Below are positions 8,488 through 18,059 of a stretch of 64,000 nt of DNA, piece by piece. The stretch is from Pseudarthrobacter sp. SSS035 (GTDB lineage: Bacteria; Actinomycetota; Actinomycetes; Actinomycetales; Micrococcaceae): contig NZ_CP096882.1 in assembly GCF_023273875.1 (NCBI RefSeq), positions 4,650,001-4,714,000 of the forward strand, given 5' to 3'. Position 1 is the stretch's first letter, and every line of letters begins with the position of its first letter. A program made the position numbers and the translations under genes. Under the pieces are notes generated by a model. The model was not told where the DNA came from. It saw only the letters and a program-made list of their open reading frames with translations, and did not search any database.

Positions 8488-9200
8488 ACTACTTGTTCGA
8501 CCCCGCGCACTGGACCGGTGCCGATGGCATCCCGAACCTGATCGTTGAGCACCTCGTGTACTCGCTCATCGCCCTCGCCATCGCGGCCGTGATCGCGGTT
8601 CCGCTCGGCGTCTACATCGGCGTCACCGGCAAGGGCGTCTTCATGATCGCCGGCCTGGCCAACGCCCTCCGCGCCCTGCCCAGCGTGGGACTTCTGATCC
8701 TGCTCGTGCTGCTGATCTCACCCGCCTTCCCGTCCAAGATGGGCTACATCCTGCCGAGCCTGATCGTGCTGGTGCTGATCGCGGTGCCGCCCATCTTGAC
8801 CAACACCTATGCCGGCGTCCGTGCGGTGGATGCTGCCGCGGTCGACGCCGCGAAGGGCATGGGTTTCCGCACTATAAAGATCCTCACGGATGTTCAGCTC
8901 CCCTGCTCGCTCCCGCTGGTGCTGTCCGGCGTCCGAAGTGCTTTGCTGCAGATCATCTCGACGGCGACCATTGCTGCCTTCATTTCGCTCGGTGGCCTTG
9001 GCCGCCTGCTGATCGACGGCAAGGCCCAGAACGACTACAGCCAGATGGTTGCGGGCGCTGTGCTTGTTGCCTTGGTCGCGTTGGTATTCGACCAAGTCCT
9101 CGCTTTCATCACCCGCCGGGTCGTCTCACCAGGACTGACCCGACGCACCATCAAATCGGTTATAGCAGCCGAGCCCGTGAAAATCCCCGTCACGGTCTGA
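8484..9200 (+). CDS. ABC importer permease (OpuCD/ProW type), second
   Basis: This 238-residue second permease starts at the ATG at 8484, which overlaps the preceding TGA and has AGGTGGTGG ahead; an upstream in-frame ATG (8448) lies inside the first permease and is not needed. It has about six membrane segments, the family stretch ALPSVGLLILLVLL and a conserved loop VDAAKGMGFRTIKILTDVQLPCSLP. It would form a heterodimeric channel with the upstream permease. A hairpin follows before the binding protein gene. Confidence 0.9.
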   Translation: MNYLFDPAHWTGADGIPNLIVEHLVYSLIALAIAAVIAVPLGVYIGVTGKGVFMIAGLANALRALPSVGLLILLVLLISPAFPSKMGYILPSLIVLVLIAVPPILTNTYAGVRAVDAAAVDAAKGMGFRTIKILTDVQLPCSLPLVLSGVRSALLQIISTATIAAFISLGGLGRLLIDGKAQNDYSQMVAGAVLVALVALVFDQVLAFITRRVVSPGLTRRTIKSVIAAEPVKIPVTV

Positions 9201-9223
9201 ATCACCACTCCACGCATCATCCC

Positions 9224-9241
9224 CTTCGCCGTCCGGCGAAG
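9224..9241 (+). terminator. Hairpin between permease and binding protein genes
   Basis: CTTCGCC (9224-9230) and GGCGAAG (9235-9241) form a 7-bp perfect stem with a four-base loop, 24 bases after the permease stop and 59 before the lipoprotein start. With no T-run it may be a partial terminator or an mRNA processing/stability element that separates the highly needed binding protein from the membrane genes. Confidence 0.45.
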
Positions 9242-9299
9242 ACCCGCCCCAGCCTGGCCGCTGCATGCCCTGCGCCAGCCTCCCCCAGAGAGCATTGAC

Positions 9300-10208
9300 A
9301 TGAAAAAGTACCTGACCGGCATCACCCTCGCGGCTGCTGCCGCCATTGCCCTGACCGCCTGCGGCGGGGATCCGATGAGCAGCTCCAACACCCAGACCGC
9401 CGCCTCGGGCGACAGCATCATCGTCGGTTCCGCGGACTTCCCGGAAAGCCAGCTGATTGCCAAGATCTACGCCGAGGCCCTCAACGCCAATGGTGTCCAG
9501 GTTACTGAGAAGCCGAGCATCGGCAGCCGCGAGGTCACCATTCCCGCCCTCAAGGACGGCTCCATCGACCTCATGCCCGAATACGGCGGAGCCCTTTTGC
9601 AGTACCTTGACCCCACAACCAAGGCGGTGACTTCGGATGAGGTTACCAAAGAACTCGGCACCAAGATCCCGTCCGGGCTGACTCAGCTCACGGCATCTCA
9701 AGCAGAGGACAAGGATGTCCTGGCAGTGAAGAAAGAAACAGCCGATAAGTACAACCTCAAGTCCACCAGCGATCTGCAGCGGGTGGCCGGGGAAATGGGC
9801 TTGGGTGCTGCTCCGGAGTGGAAGACCCGCCTCAACGGCGTCGCAGGGCTGAAGTCCGTCTACGGCCTTGAGTTCAAGGAATTCCTACCGCTTGACGCCG
9901 GCGGACCGCTGACGCTGAACGCCCTTCTTTCCGGCCAGGTACACGTTGGAAACCTATTCAGTACTGATCCCGCCCTGACCGCCAACAATCTCGTGGTGCT
10001 CGATGACGACAAGAACCTGTTCCTGTCCGAGAACATCGTCCCGGTCATCAACGAGAACAAGGCCACAACCACCGTCAAGGAGGTCCTGGACAAGGTCTCC
10101 GCGGCGCTGACCACTGAGGACCTCATCGAGATGAACGGCCGTGTGGCGAAGTTCGAGGACGTCGGCGAGATCGCCAAGGACTGGCTGAAGTCCAAGAATC
10201 TGGCCTAG
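9300..10208 (+). CDS. Substrate-binding lipoprotein of the importer (OpuCC type)
   Basis: A 302-residue lipoprotein of the glycine betaine/carnitine/choline binding family. The N-terminus is a basic start, a hydrophobic stretch and the lipobox LTAC with the lipidated Cys at residue 21. The mature protein opens [22 protein letters not shown] and contains the [16 protein letters not shown] signature of the OsmX/OpuCC class. It delivers cargo to the two permeases upstream. Aromatic-cage residues that bind a quaternary ammonium group are spread through the fold and cannot be assigned by eye. Urocanase follows 28 bases later, suggesting co-transcription and a histidine-related cargo. Confidence 0.9.
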   Translation: MKKYLTGITLAAAAAIALTACGGDPMSSSNTQTAASGDSIIVGSADFPESQLIAKIYAEALNANGVQVTEKPSIGSREVTIPALKDGSIDLMPEYGGALLQYLDPTTKAVTSDEVTKELGTKIPSGLTQLTASQAEDKDVLAVKKETADKYNLKSTSDLQRVAGEMGLGAAPEWKTRLNGVAGLKSVYGLEFKEFLPLDAGGPLTLNALLSGQVHVGNLFSTDPALTANNLVVLDDDKNLFLSENIVPVINENKATTTVKEVLDKVSAALTTEDLIEMNGRVAKFEDVGEIAKDWLKSKNLA

Positions 10209-10236
10209 GCCCGCCGCAGGACAACAGGAGTACACA

Positions 10237-11946
10237 ATGACAGCCGATTTCACCACCGGTGCCCGCCCGGTCAAAGCTGCCCGCGGCACTGAGCTCACCG
10301 CCAAGAGCTGGCAGACCGAAGCGCCGCTGCGCATGCTGATGAACAACCTCGATCCCGAGGTGGCCGAACGCCCGGATGACCTGGTGGTCTACGGCGGCAC
10401 GGGCCGGGCCGTCCGGTCCTGGGCGGCGTTCGATGCGATCACCCGCACCCTGGAAACCATGGAAAGCGACGAGACGCTGCTGGTCCAGTCCGGCAAGCCC
10501 GTCGGTGTGTTCCGGACCAACGAATGGGCGCCTCGTGTGCTCCTGGCCAACTCCAACCTCGTGGGCGACTGGGCCAACTGGCCCGAGTTCCGCCGCCTCG
10601 AGGCCGAGGGCCTGATGATGTATGGCCAGATGACCGCCGGGTCCTGGATCTACATCGGCACCCAGGGCATCCTGCAGGGCACCTTCGAAACCTTCGCCGC
10701 GATCGCCCGCAAACTCACCGGCGACGAGGACGGCACCCTCGCCGGAACCCTGACCCTGACCGGCGGCTGCGGCGGCATGGGCGGCGCCCAGCCGCTCGCC
10801 GTCACCCTGAACGAGGGCGCCTGCCTGATCGTCGACGTCGACGAAAGCCACCTGCGCCGCCGCGCCGGCAAACGCTACCTCGACGAGGTCGAAACGGACC
10901 TCGACACCGCCATCGCCAAGGTCCTGGCGGCCAAGGAAGAGCGCCGCGGCTGGTCCGTGGGCTACGTCGGGAACGCCGCCGAGGTCTTCCCCGAGATCCT
11001 GCGCCGCCACAACGCCGGTGAGCTCACCGTGGACATTGTCACGGACCAGACCTCGGCCCACGATCCGCTGTCCTACCTGCCCGAGGGCATCTCGGTGGGC
11101 GAATGGCACAGCGAGGCCGCCGCGGACCCGGAGGGCTTCACCAAAAAGGCCCAGGCGTCCATGGCCAAACACGTCCAGGCCATGGTCGAATTCCAGGACG
11201 CCGGCGCGGAGGTCTTCGATTACGGCAACTCCATCCGCGACGAGGCCCGCACCGGCGGCTACGCCCGGGCGTTCGAGTTTCCCGGCTTCGTCCCGGCCTA
11301 CATCCGCCCGCTGTTCTGCGAGGGCCTGGGCCCGTTCCGCTGGGTGGCGCTCTCCGGCGACCCGGAGGACATCGCCGTCACCGACAAGGCCATCAAGGAA
11401 CTCTTCCCCGAGAACAAGCACCTGCACCGCTGGATCGACGCGGCCCAGGAACGCGTCGAGTTCGAGGGCCTGCCGGCCCGGATCTGCTGGCTCGGCTACG
11501 GCGACCGTGCCAAGGCCGGGCTGCTGTTCAACCAGCTCGTCAAGGAAGGCAAGGTCAAGGCGCCCATCGTGATCGGCCGCGACCATCTGGACTCCGGCTC
11601 CGTCGCCTCCCCGTACCGCGAGACCGAGGCCATGGCCGACGGCTCCGACGCGATCGCCGACTGGCCGCTGCTCAACGCCCTGCTCAACACCGCCTCCGGC
11701 GCCACCTGGGTCTCCATCCACCACGGCGGCGGCGTCGGCATCGGCCGCTCCATCCACGCCGGCCAGGTCTCCGTCGCCGACGGCACCGACCTCGCCGCGC
11801 AGAAACTCGAACGCCTCCTCACCAACGACCCCGGCATGGGCGTCATCCGCCACGCCGACGCCGGCTACGACCGCGCCCTCGACGTCGCCAACGAACGCGG
11901 CGTCCGCATCGCCATGAAGGAGACAGCAGCGAACGCGGGCAGGTAG
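10237..11946 (+). CDS. hutU: Urocanate hydratase
   Basis: Urocanase (569 residues, full length) adds water to urocanate to give imidazolonepropionate using tightly bound NAD+ as electrophile. Family stretches are continuous: [44 protein letters not shown], the NAD-binding [14 protein letters not shown], and [19 protein letters not shown] with the active-site Cys. A good ribosome site (ACAGGAGTACACA) precedes the ATG. Its GC content is clearly higher than that of the lyase gene downstream, so the two may have different histories. No other hut gene (hutI, hutF, hutG) is in the window. A role on a modified substrate such as thiourocanate cannot be excluded by eye. Confidence 0.96.
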   Translation: MTADFTTGARPVKAARGTELTAKSWQTEAPLRMLMNNLDPEVAERPDDLVVYGGTGRAVRSWAAFDAITRTLETMESDETLLVQSGKPVGVFRTNEWAPRVLLANSNLVGDWANWPEFRRLEAEGLMMYGQMTAGSWIYIGTQGILQGTFETFAAIARKLTGDEDGTLAGTLTLTGGCGGMGGAQPLAVTLNEGACLIVDVDESHLRRRAGKRYLDEVETDLDTAIAKVLAAKEERRGWSVGYVGNAAEVFPEILRRHNAGELTVDIVTDQTSAHDPLSYLPEGISVGEWHSEAAADPEGFTKKAQASMAKHVQAMVEFQDAGAEVFDYGNSIRDEARTGGYARAFEFPGFVPAYIRPLFCEGLGPFRWVALSGDPEDIAVTDKAIKELFPENKHLHRWIDAAQERVEFEGLPARICWLGYGDRAKAGLLFNQLVKEGKVKAPIVIGRDHLDSGSVASPYRETEAMADGSDAIADWPLLNALLNTASGATWVSIHHGGGVGIGRSIHAGQVSVADGTDLAAQKLERLLTNDPGMGVIRHADAGYDRALDVANERGVRIAMKETAANAGR

Positions 11947-12317
11947 CCCGCAAGCAGTTGGCCTCTACATCAAGGAGCCCGGTGGCCGGAGCTCTCCGGC
12001 GGCCGGGGCCGAGGGCTGAGGTCATCTGTTGGACGTTCCACTTCGGGGGACTTCGCGCTTTGGGAAGGCTGCATCGAGGGTTCACGGCGCACGATTTTCT
12101 GTGCTCGACTTGCCGACTCCAGGTGGGCTTCGAAGTGCAGTCCCAGTTGGTGGTGGCGGTCGTCCCGATATATCACTACCGTGCGACGAAGCAACGTTGT
12201 CCATGTGCACGGAGTGGAGACTGTTGCCTAGCAAGAAGCTCGGGCTCGCCGCGTCGGAGCGCACGCATAGTTTCCGGCGGCAACGGCCGGGGCGTATCCA
12301 TTACTAGAGGAGCCACA
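11947..12317. other. Gap between hutU and the lyase gene
   Basis: These 371 bases hold no credible gene; frames across it are low-complexity shadows. The last 12 bases carry the AGAGGAG ribosome site of the lyase. GC content falls from hutU into the lyase across this stretch, which may be the point where the lyase gene was joined. Confidence 0.5.
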
Positions 12318-13763
12318 TTGATTGTGTATTCTGGGTCAACCACAACATCTGAAGTCGTCGCCATTGCGCGAGAACGAGCCGGTGTCGCGATCTCAACCGC
12401 TGTCATTGATTCGATCCGATTCGCCCATCATGAAGCCGCCACTCTTTCGGAACGGATCCCAACTTACGGCCGATCGACTGGCTTTGGCGCCAACAAAACT
12501 GCCGTAGTTGACGAGAAGGACAGCGCGCACGGGATGCGTCTTCTTCGAAGTAGCGCTGTCGATTCCGGAAGTCCGCTACCCGAAGACGCCGTCCGGGCGA
12601 TGCTTGCCGTGCGCCTGTCGCAGCTGTGCACCCCTGGAGCGGGCCTCGAAGACCGTATCCTGCCAGCACTTGCCTCTATGCTCAACGCCAATTCTCTGCC
12701 CACGATCCGCGAGTTCGGCTCAGTTGGTTCGGCTGACCTTTCAGCTCTTTGTGGGGCAGCGCTTACGTTGCTGGGTGAGCGGCCCGCCACCGGCCCTCTC
12801 GAGCCCATGGCGGCCTGGGGAAAGGACAGCGCACTGCCCTTTGTCTCTAGCAACGCCCTGACTATCGGCCGTGCAGTTCTTGCCGCTCACGATCTCCGCC
12901 AGACAGTTGATGCAGAGCTTGTGACATACGCACTCACCTTCACGGGGCTTTCGGGCAACCCTTCCCCCTTTAGCGATGCCTCGGCCAAAGGCACCGCAGC
13001 TGAAGGAGCACAGCGATTTGCTGAGAGAATGCGGAACATCGTTGGCGCTGATCATAGTCCGTCGCGCATACAGGACCCGTACGGGCTGCGTGCTTTTTTG
13101 CCGTCCACCATAGGCCTTATTAATGCTATGGACAAGATCGAGGAGTTGCTGTCGCGACTCATTGTCGCAGCTCAGGAGAATCCTCTCTTCGTGTATAACG
13201 AAGACGGCAGGGGGGTCGCTGTTGAGCACAGTGCTGGATTCCACCAGGCTCCGTTGTCGTTGGCTCTCGACGGTGTCAAAATTGCTTTGGCCCAGACTGT
13301 TCCTCTGAGTATGTCCAGAATTCGGATGATGACAGAGCCGGAATACACGTTACTAAACCCGTTCCTGGCAGTCGGGGAGGAGAGTGCTTCCGGCGTCATG
13401 ACGATTGAATACGTTGTCGGCAGCGCCTATGGGGCAATACATACAGCTGCCCATCCCAGCAGCCTGGCAACTGTGGTTTTGTCGAGGGGCACGGAGGAGG
13501 ACGCAAGCTTTGCGAGCGAGGGAGTGGTTCAGCTGGAGAGAGCTGTTCGCGCCTATCGCTCTGTAGTAGCAGGTGAACTCGTTATCGCTACACGCCTACT
13601 GCGGCAACGGGGCCTAGTACCAACTGACATGCGTTCGGCTACTACGTCGGACGCGTACGAAATGGCGCTCTCGTTGCCCCAGGATGACTCTGACCGCGAT
13701 CAAAGAGAGGATCTGGAAGCCGCGGAAGGAATTCTTGAGCGACTAGCCAGTTTGGGACGCTAG
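12318..13763 (+). CDS. Histidine/aromatic amino acid lyase homologue with unusual MIO triad
   Basis: A 481-residue member of the histidine/phenylalanine ammonia-lyase fold. The family Tyr loop TYGRSTGFG is at residues 49-57 and QDPYGLR at about 252-258. At the place where the Ala-Ser-Gly triad normally cyclises into the MIO electrophile the sequence is FGSVGSADLSAL (133-144), giving Gly-Ser-Ala or a one-residue-shorter loop, and the usual GNFHG is AGFHQ (about 306). The TTG start at 12318 is chosen because AGAGGAG lies 5 bases ahead and family similarity begins soon after. It may be a histidine ammonia-lyase variant or, since trimethylamine is a far better leaving group than ammonia, an ergothionase or hercynine lyase; the urocanase and betaine-type importer upstream suit both. 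Confidence 0.85.
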   Translation: MIVYSGSTTTSEVVAIARERAGVAISTAVIDSIRFAHHEAATLSERIPTYGRSTGFGANKTAVVDEKDSAHGMRLLRSSAVDSGSPLPEDAVRAMLAVRLSQLCTPGAGLEDRILPALASMLNANSLPTIREFGSVGSADLSALCGAALTLLGERPATGPLEPMAAWGKDSALPFVSSNALTIGRAVLAAHDLRQTVDAELVTYALTFTGLSGNPSPFSDASAKGTAAEGAQRFAERMRNIVGADHSPSRIQDPYGLRAFLPSTIGLINAMDKIEELLSRLIVAAQENPLFVYNEDGRGVAVEHSAGFHQAPLSLALDGVKIALAQTVPLSMSRIRMMTEPEYTLLNPFLAVGEESASGVMTIEYVVGSAYGAIHTAAHPSSLATVVLSRGTEEDASFASEGVVQLERAVRAYRSVVAGELVIATRLLRQRGLVPTDMRSATTSDAYEMALSLPQDDSDRDQREDLEAAEGILERLASLGR

Positions 13764-13829
13764 TCCCGCCCCGAGCGCTTTGGCGTCCACCGAAGACGTC
13801 CGCACGCGCTCTTGCGGGATGCATGCCTT

Positions 13830-14029
13830 GGCGGGAGCGCGCAGAAGGTATCGCCGGATGCTGCGGGGGCCACCTCGCGATCCGTCGTAGCGGGGGAGAG
13901 GTTTAGCGGAACCGTCCAAGCGGCCGACAATTCCTCGAGTAGCGCTCGGCGGTCCGAAAGCGGAACACGGCGAATGCCGTGCCCAGCCATGGCCAGCAGA
14001 TCGAACACGGCGAACGATGCCGGGTGCAC
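13830..14029 (-). pseudogene. ATP-dependent DNA ligase fragment
   Basis: About 50 residues on the minus strand (FAVFDLLAMAGHGIRRVPLSDRR and LLEELSAAWTVPLNLSPATTD) match the inner part of LigD/LigC-type ATP-dependent DNA ligases, where this segment ends the nucleotidyltransferase domain. It is fused in frame to the truncated IS110 transposase on its 5' side and ends shortly after. Neither the catalytic lysine motif nor the OB domain is present. Confidence 0.6.
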
Positions 14030-14634
14030 TTTCGGGTTCCGTTCCCCGTCGATCAGCGCTGCCATCATCTCCCGCCCGGACACCCCGAAAATGTCTGAGG
14101 CAACTACGGAGAGCTTAATGCACGCATCCTCAAGGAGTTTCTCGACCCGGTTCTTCTCCGCCGTCCGCGTTCCGACCAGATCAATCCGGTACCGGGTCAG
14201 GTCCCGGAGCCTGCGGATCGGGGCGGGCGGGACGAAACTGGGCCGCAGCATCTGCCGTTCGGCGACCTTGCACAGCCAGATGGAATCGAGCACGTCGGTC
14301 TTCGGACGTCCCGGCAGATGCCTGACGTCGCGCGCGTTGACCAGCCACGGCTCGAGCCCGTGCGCCTCGAGGACGTAGAACACGGTTTCCAGTAATCGCT
14401 GGTCGCCTCCATCACCACCCGCTCGATACGGAGGTCGACGAGATGGTTGGCCAGCTCCGCCAGCGAACGGCTCATCGTCGAATGCGTGGACACCTCCTGT
14501 AACCGCTTCTTCGGGTTCCCTTCCGCGGGGACCCGGACACAACAGACGAGTTCGGCCTTGCCAATGTCGATCGCGGCGACCCTGGCAATGATCTGTTCCT
14601 CATCCTGGGATTCAGCCAGCATGGTACTGCTCAT
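14030..14634 (-). pseudogene. IS110-family transposase, truncated and frameshifted
   Basis: The N-terminus AAIDIGKAELVCCVRVP carries the first Asp of the DEDD site and VVMEATSDYW the Glu; a frameshift at about 14380-14395 interrupts the protein, and the other frame continues FYVLEAHGLEPWLVNARDVRHL and KTDVLDSIWL with the two further Asp residues. After about 200 residues the protein passes directly into a DNA ligase fragment, so the C-terminal domain with the catalytic Ser is lost. It is not functional. Confidence 0.85.
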
Positions 14635-14763
14635 CTCCTCACAGCGCGGACCTGTTGATTATCGAAGCGGCCGCCCCGTGGGGATCACCAGGGAAAACGG
14701 AATCTAATCCGCGTTCTCGACAACAAACAATGAAGGGCCCACAGCGTGACCCCCAACGCCCGG

Positions 14764-15636
14764 CTAATTGACGGCCTCAACGAACCATAGAAAGACGGCG
14801 TCGGCAGGCGGCCACGGCACCATTTTCAGCCCGGAACGGGCGTCCGGCAAGGACACAAAGGCAAATTGGTTTTTCGCGGTCCAGTTGTCCCAGTAGCGTT
14901 TCGGCGTCATGCCGTCCAGGGATCCGTGGGGCCGTTCATGATTGTAGATAGCTTTCCATTCCTCGGCCAAATATATGGCTTCGGCCATGGTGTCCATGAT
15001 TTCTCCGGAGAGTTGTTCCCTTTTGAACTGGGCGTTGAAGGATTCGATGAAGGTCTTGTCGATCAGAGTGGAGACCGAGACAGTCGAGTCGTTCCGGGTT
15101 GCCGCGAGCACTGCGAGCACCGCCTCAACAATCCGGTCCTCAACCCGCGGAGTCCCATTGCCCCCGGTGAGGGTCCGGCGGTCGATGAGTCCGTAGACAC
15201 CATGCCTCTCATATTGCTGCTGTTTCCGCTGAAGGCTACGCACGGATGCCTTATAACCGGCGGCAGACAGTTCGCTGACCTTCCGGGCTTCGCGGCTTTG
15301 TTTGGAAGTGCCAGGTCCGTAGCCGGGACGGGGGACTGCGCCCGGCGCATCGGGGTCCGGGACACCGAACGTGATTTCGTTGAGTTGTTCGACCCACCAG
15401 CGGGCGGTTTCCAAGTCGGCCTTGCTGACCGTGGCGGTCAACGAAAGGTCCTCCGTGTGGTCAACGGGCTCAGGTCGGTCAGCCACGCTGATTTCGTCGG
15501 CAAGGAAGGCTACGTCCACCCATACGGTGTCGTTATCGGCAAGGCGGCGCAGCATCGCCGCCCGTGGCCGGGCCGCGACGACGAGGTATTCCTCGTCCTG
15601 CCACGTCAACAGGTCGCCCAGGTTCAGGCGCAGCAT
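14764..15636 (-). pseudogene. Chimeric transposase: TnsB/Mu-like N-terminus joined to IS3 C-terminus
   Basis: The 290-residue frame is open, but its halves come from different families. Residues 1-210 look like the N-terminal part of a TnsB/Mu-type transposase (a leading SH3-like region, then an HTH region SELSAAGYKASVRSLQRKQQ). From about residue 212 (DKTFIESFNAQF) it is the end of an IS3-type integrase core: the FIESF motif with the last catalytic Glu, YNHERPHGSLDGMTPKRYW. The catalytic Asp residues are missing between the halves, so it should be inactive. Its start overlaps the end of the TnsA-like gene by 13 bases. Confidence 0.75.
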
Positions 15637-16034
15637 CGATTCTCCTCGAGTTGGGGAACTGTCGTAGCGACGGTGTCGAAGTCCAGACGCTCGGTCGGAT
15701 CAACAGACAGCCGCCGGTGCCAGATCAAGTGCTTGATGAAAGGCATCGCCAATGCTGGAAACCGCCGGTTCACCATCTCCCGGCCCTCGCCGAGGGTTCG
15801 TCCGCCTGAGAAGACATTGCCGATCTGCTCGGACATCACAGGGTCGGGATGAGAGCGTGAATGCCGTGCGTTTCGCAGGAAGGCAAGATTGGCGGCCAGG
15901 ATCCGATCCGGCTCGTGGAGGACCGTGTGACGCCAACCGGCCATCTCGCAAACACGCGCCGTCTCCTCGAACTGATCACGGACCACCTCGGTCATCCGTC
16001 TGGCCGGCTTCACGTCATGGACCACTTGAACCAA
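15624..16034 (-). pseudogene. TnsA-like transposase endonuclease fragment
   Basis: A 136-residue frame that opens in the middle of a domain (VQVVHDVKPARRM) and continues FEETARVCEMAGWRHTVLHEPDRILAANLAFLRNARH. This resembles the C-terminal half of actinobacterial TnsA-like heteromeric transposase endonuclease subunits, in which the conserved (V)xDVK stretch belongs to the nuclease fold. The first half is missing. The 13-base overlap with the TnsB-like start is the usual arrangement of these elements, so the pair once formed a Tn7-like transposition unit. Confidence 0.55.
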
Positions 16035-16161
16035 CGAGGCTTAGGACGGTGGAGATCAGCATGATGACCATTACTGGAAGGAACCAGCGGAGGATGCGTT
16101 GAAGCCTCCGTTGCAGTTCTTCCTTTGTTGCCACCATTGCCTCCATTAGTCGGGCTGCCAT
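16015..16161 (-). CDS. Possible small membrane protein (48 aa)
   Basis: An ATG-started frame of 48 codons: a charged amphipathic helix with Glu/Arg repeats (residues 10-20) and then one strongly hydrophobic segment FLPVMVIMLISTVLSLV. It overlaps the 5' edge of the TnsA-like fragment in another frame. It could be a real one-helix membrane peptide or the truncated start of a larger membrane protein. No clear ribosome binding site is seen. Confidence 0.25.
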   Translation of the reverse strand: MAARLMEAMVATKEELQRRLQRILRWFLPVMVIMLISTVLSLVGSSGP

Positions 16162-16236
16162 CCGTGAGGCCCGTTCCAGATCTCTAGGGAGTGGCTATCG
16201 ATCGATTCCGATGGTGTCAGTCATTATCCGCGTCGC

Positions 16237-17732
16237 CTAGATTCTTGGATAGCGGGACCAGGGCTCGGCGGCCGCGGTTGCGTGCTTCTGGGTCACTTGA
16301 TAGCTGTAGCCGAGCATTTCGGCGACGAGCGGGGCCGGAACTTCGGTGACGAGCGCGCGGAGGGATGCGTTGCGTGCACCGAGGAGGTTGATGCCGATTT
16401 CCCTGAGGCGCTCCATGAGCGTGTTTGGGTGGATGTGTTGCCCGGGCCGGTAGCCGGGGAACAACCATTCGCTGCCTGAACTGCTGCCGGTGCGCAAGTT
16501 GGGGCGTGCGGCCAGGTGTTCTGTGAGCAGTGACGCGAACGGCTCCGGTACTGGTGCAGGGTCGCCTTCGCCGAGGGACAGGCGCAGGCCGTCGGGCGTG
16601 AGGATCACGTCGGTGCTTCTCATCGCGGCGATCTTCACGACCGGCTGGGCGTAGAGCAGCAGGAGAGTGGCGGCGACCCGGTAAGGCAGGGTGTCTATGT
16701 TGTCGGTCAGGCAGGCTTTGAGCATTCCGAGCCGCTGGCCCTGGGTGAGCAGTGGCACGGTCTTGGCCTGCCGGAATCCGATGGTGATGTTGGTGCAGGT
16801 CCGGTTCTTGACCGCCCAGACGACGAAGGTTCTGATGGCGTGCCTTGTGGTCGGGCCGTCGGCCAGCCAAGCGTCGACGTCGGCCTGGACGCACGAGGCG
16901 ACGGTCCGTCCGTGGGTGAGCTTGAGCCAGTTGAGGAATTTTATGGTTTCGCTGATTTCCTGCTTCGCGCTGTGTACGGGACCGCGGGTGGGCTTCCCTC
17001 TGCGGAGAGGCTCCGGATGCGTCGCAGGTGGTGCCACCGGGCAAAGGATTCAACGGGTCGTCTGATGTCGACGTCGTCAACGTTCGCGAGCTTGCTCGTG
17101 AGCCAGCGTTGAAAGAGCGCGAGGTAGTGGTCCCTCTCCGGGAGTAACTTGTGGTGGGTGAGCAGGCTGCGCATGTGTTCCACCCGCAGGCTGTTTGGTT
17201 CCTTGTCCAGAGCTTCATGGCTGAGGGGGATCTCGCCGGTGGCAAGCCGGGCTAGCAAATCGCGGACACCGGTTTTACGCAGCCACGTGAGGATGCTTTC
17301 GGGGCGCTGGGCTCCGCAGAGCGCGCCAAGCAGTTTCGTCGCCGTGGTTTCCTATCCCCGGGCCTCGTCGACGCGCAACAGGACGGTGAGGTCGTCCCGA
17401 AGTGAGCAGCGTGCGCAAATGTTCTGGCGGTAATGCTCGGTTTCCGTGCCGCAGCCGGAGCAGTGGTAGTCCTGGGTGATACCTGCGCAATCGACACAGA
17501 CCGGTTGGTCGCTGTGGGCAGCAAACCTTCCCGGGAGCATGCGCTCCGTTCGGCAGTCGGGGCAGGGCCCGTGAGTGCGCATGGCGACGGTGAAGCAGGT
17601 CCCGCAGACCCTGCCTTCTGGCCAGCTGGCGCGGTGCCTGCCGGCTGTCCGTGAGCATCTGTCGCAGGTGAAGTCTCCTGTCGTGCGGGGCCGGCCGCGG
17701 ACGGCAAGCCGCGGTGTGATTTCAGCCGTCAT
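16237..17732 (-). pseudogene. Zinc-finger degenerate tyrosine recombinase, left copy (broken)
   Basis: This is the third gene of the left recombinase module, homologous to the intact gene at 22315-23784. The N-terminus carries repeated Cys pairs (CDRCS, CGTC, CPDC, CVDC, CSGC, CARC), followed by a helical core-binding domain and a recombinase-like C-terminus. A TAG at 17352-17354 stops the frame after about 126 residues; the same frame then resumes (KLLGALC and onward), and a frameshift at about 16980-17000 moves the rest to another frame, which runs to 16237. As in the intact copy the arginine and HxxR motifs of active recombinases are missing. Its start overlaps the HTH gene by 11 bases. 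Confidence 0.85.
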
Positions 17733-18054
17733 CGCGGATCACGCGGGCACGTTTTGGCCGGATGGTCTTGTTCAGGTCCACGACATTGGCGTCGGAGGCG
17801 GCCTTGCGGACCTTGGCGTCTGTTGCAATGACGGTGACCAGGTCCTCGGGTCCGCAGGAGAAGATATCGCAGAGGGCGGCGACCATCATCAGCGAGACAC
17901 GTTCCGGGCGCTGGGTGACCAGCCGATATACCTGGGAGGCCGAGAGCTCGATGCCGCGTTCCTTCAGCAACGGGCCCAGGTCGGTGCTGTTGTGCATTCC
18001 GCGGGCTGCCATGAGTTCGGCGAGCCGCCACCGGTAGTCGATCTCTCGTTTCAT
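17722..18054 (-). CDS. Small XRE/Cro-type HTH protein, left module
   Basis: A 110-residue protein with a Cro/C1-like helix-turn-helix: YRWRLAELMAARGM, then LSASQVYRLVTQRPERVSLMMVAALCDIF (about residues 36-66). Its paralogue at 21969 has the same layout. It sits between the recombinase and the zinc-finger gene, 5 bases after the recombinase stop. It is a good candidate for binding the palindromes in front of the recombinase and controlling the module, or for acting as a directionality or accessory factor; both are inferences. Confidence 0.88.
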   Translation of the reverse strand: MKREIDYRWRLAELMAARGMHNSTDLGPLLKERGIELSASQVYRLVTQRPERVSLMMVAALCDIFSCGPEDLVTVIATDAKVRKAASDANVVDLNKTIRPKRARVIRDDG

Positions 18055-18059
18055 GAGGT

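Noticed and set aside
10123..11853. Long minus-strand open frame (576 codons) opposite hutU
   Set aside because: An antisense artefact of GC-rich codons; composition dominated by Gly, Ala, Val and Asp, no motifs, and the opposite strand is urocanase over its full length.
11103..12317. Upstream extension of the lyase frame into hutU
   Set aside because: The first 400 codons are Arg/Pro/Gly-rich shadow of hutU; the lyase starts at the TTG at 12318 after AGAGGAG.
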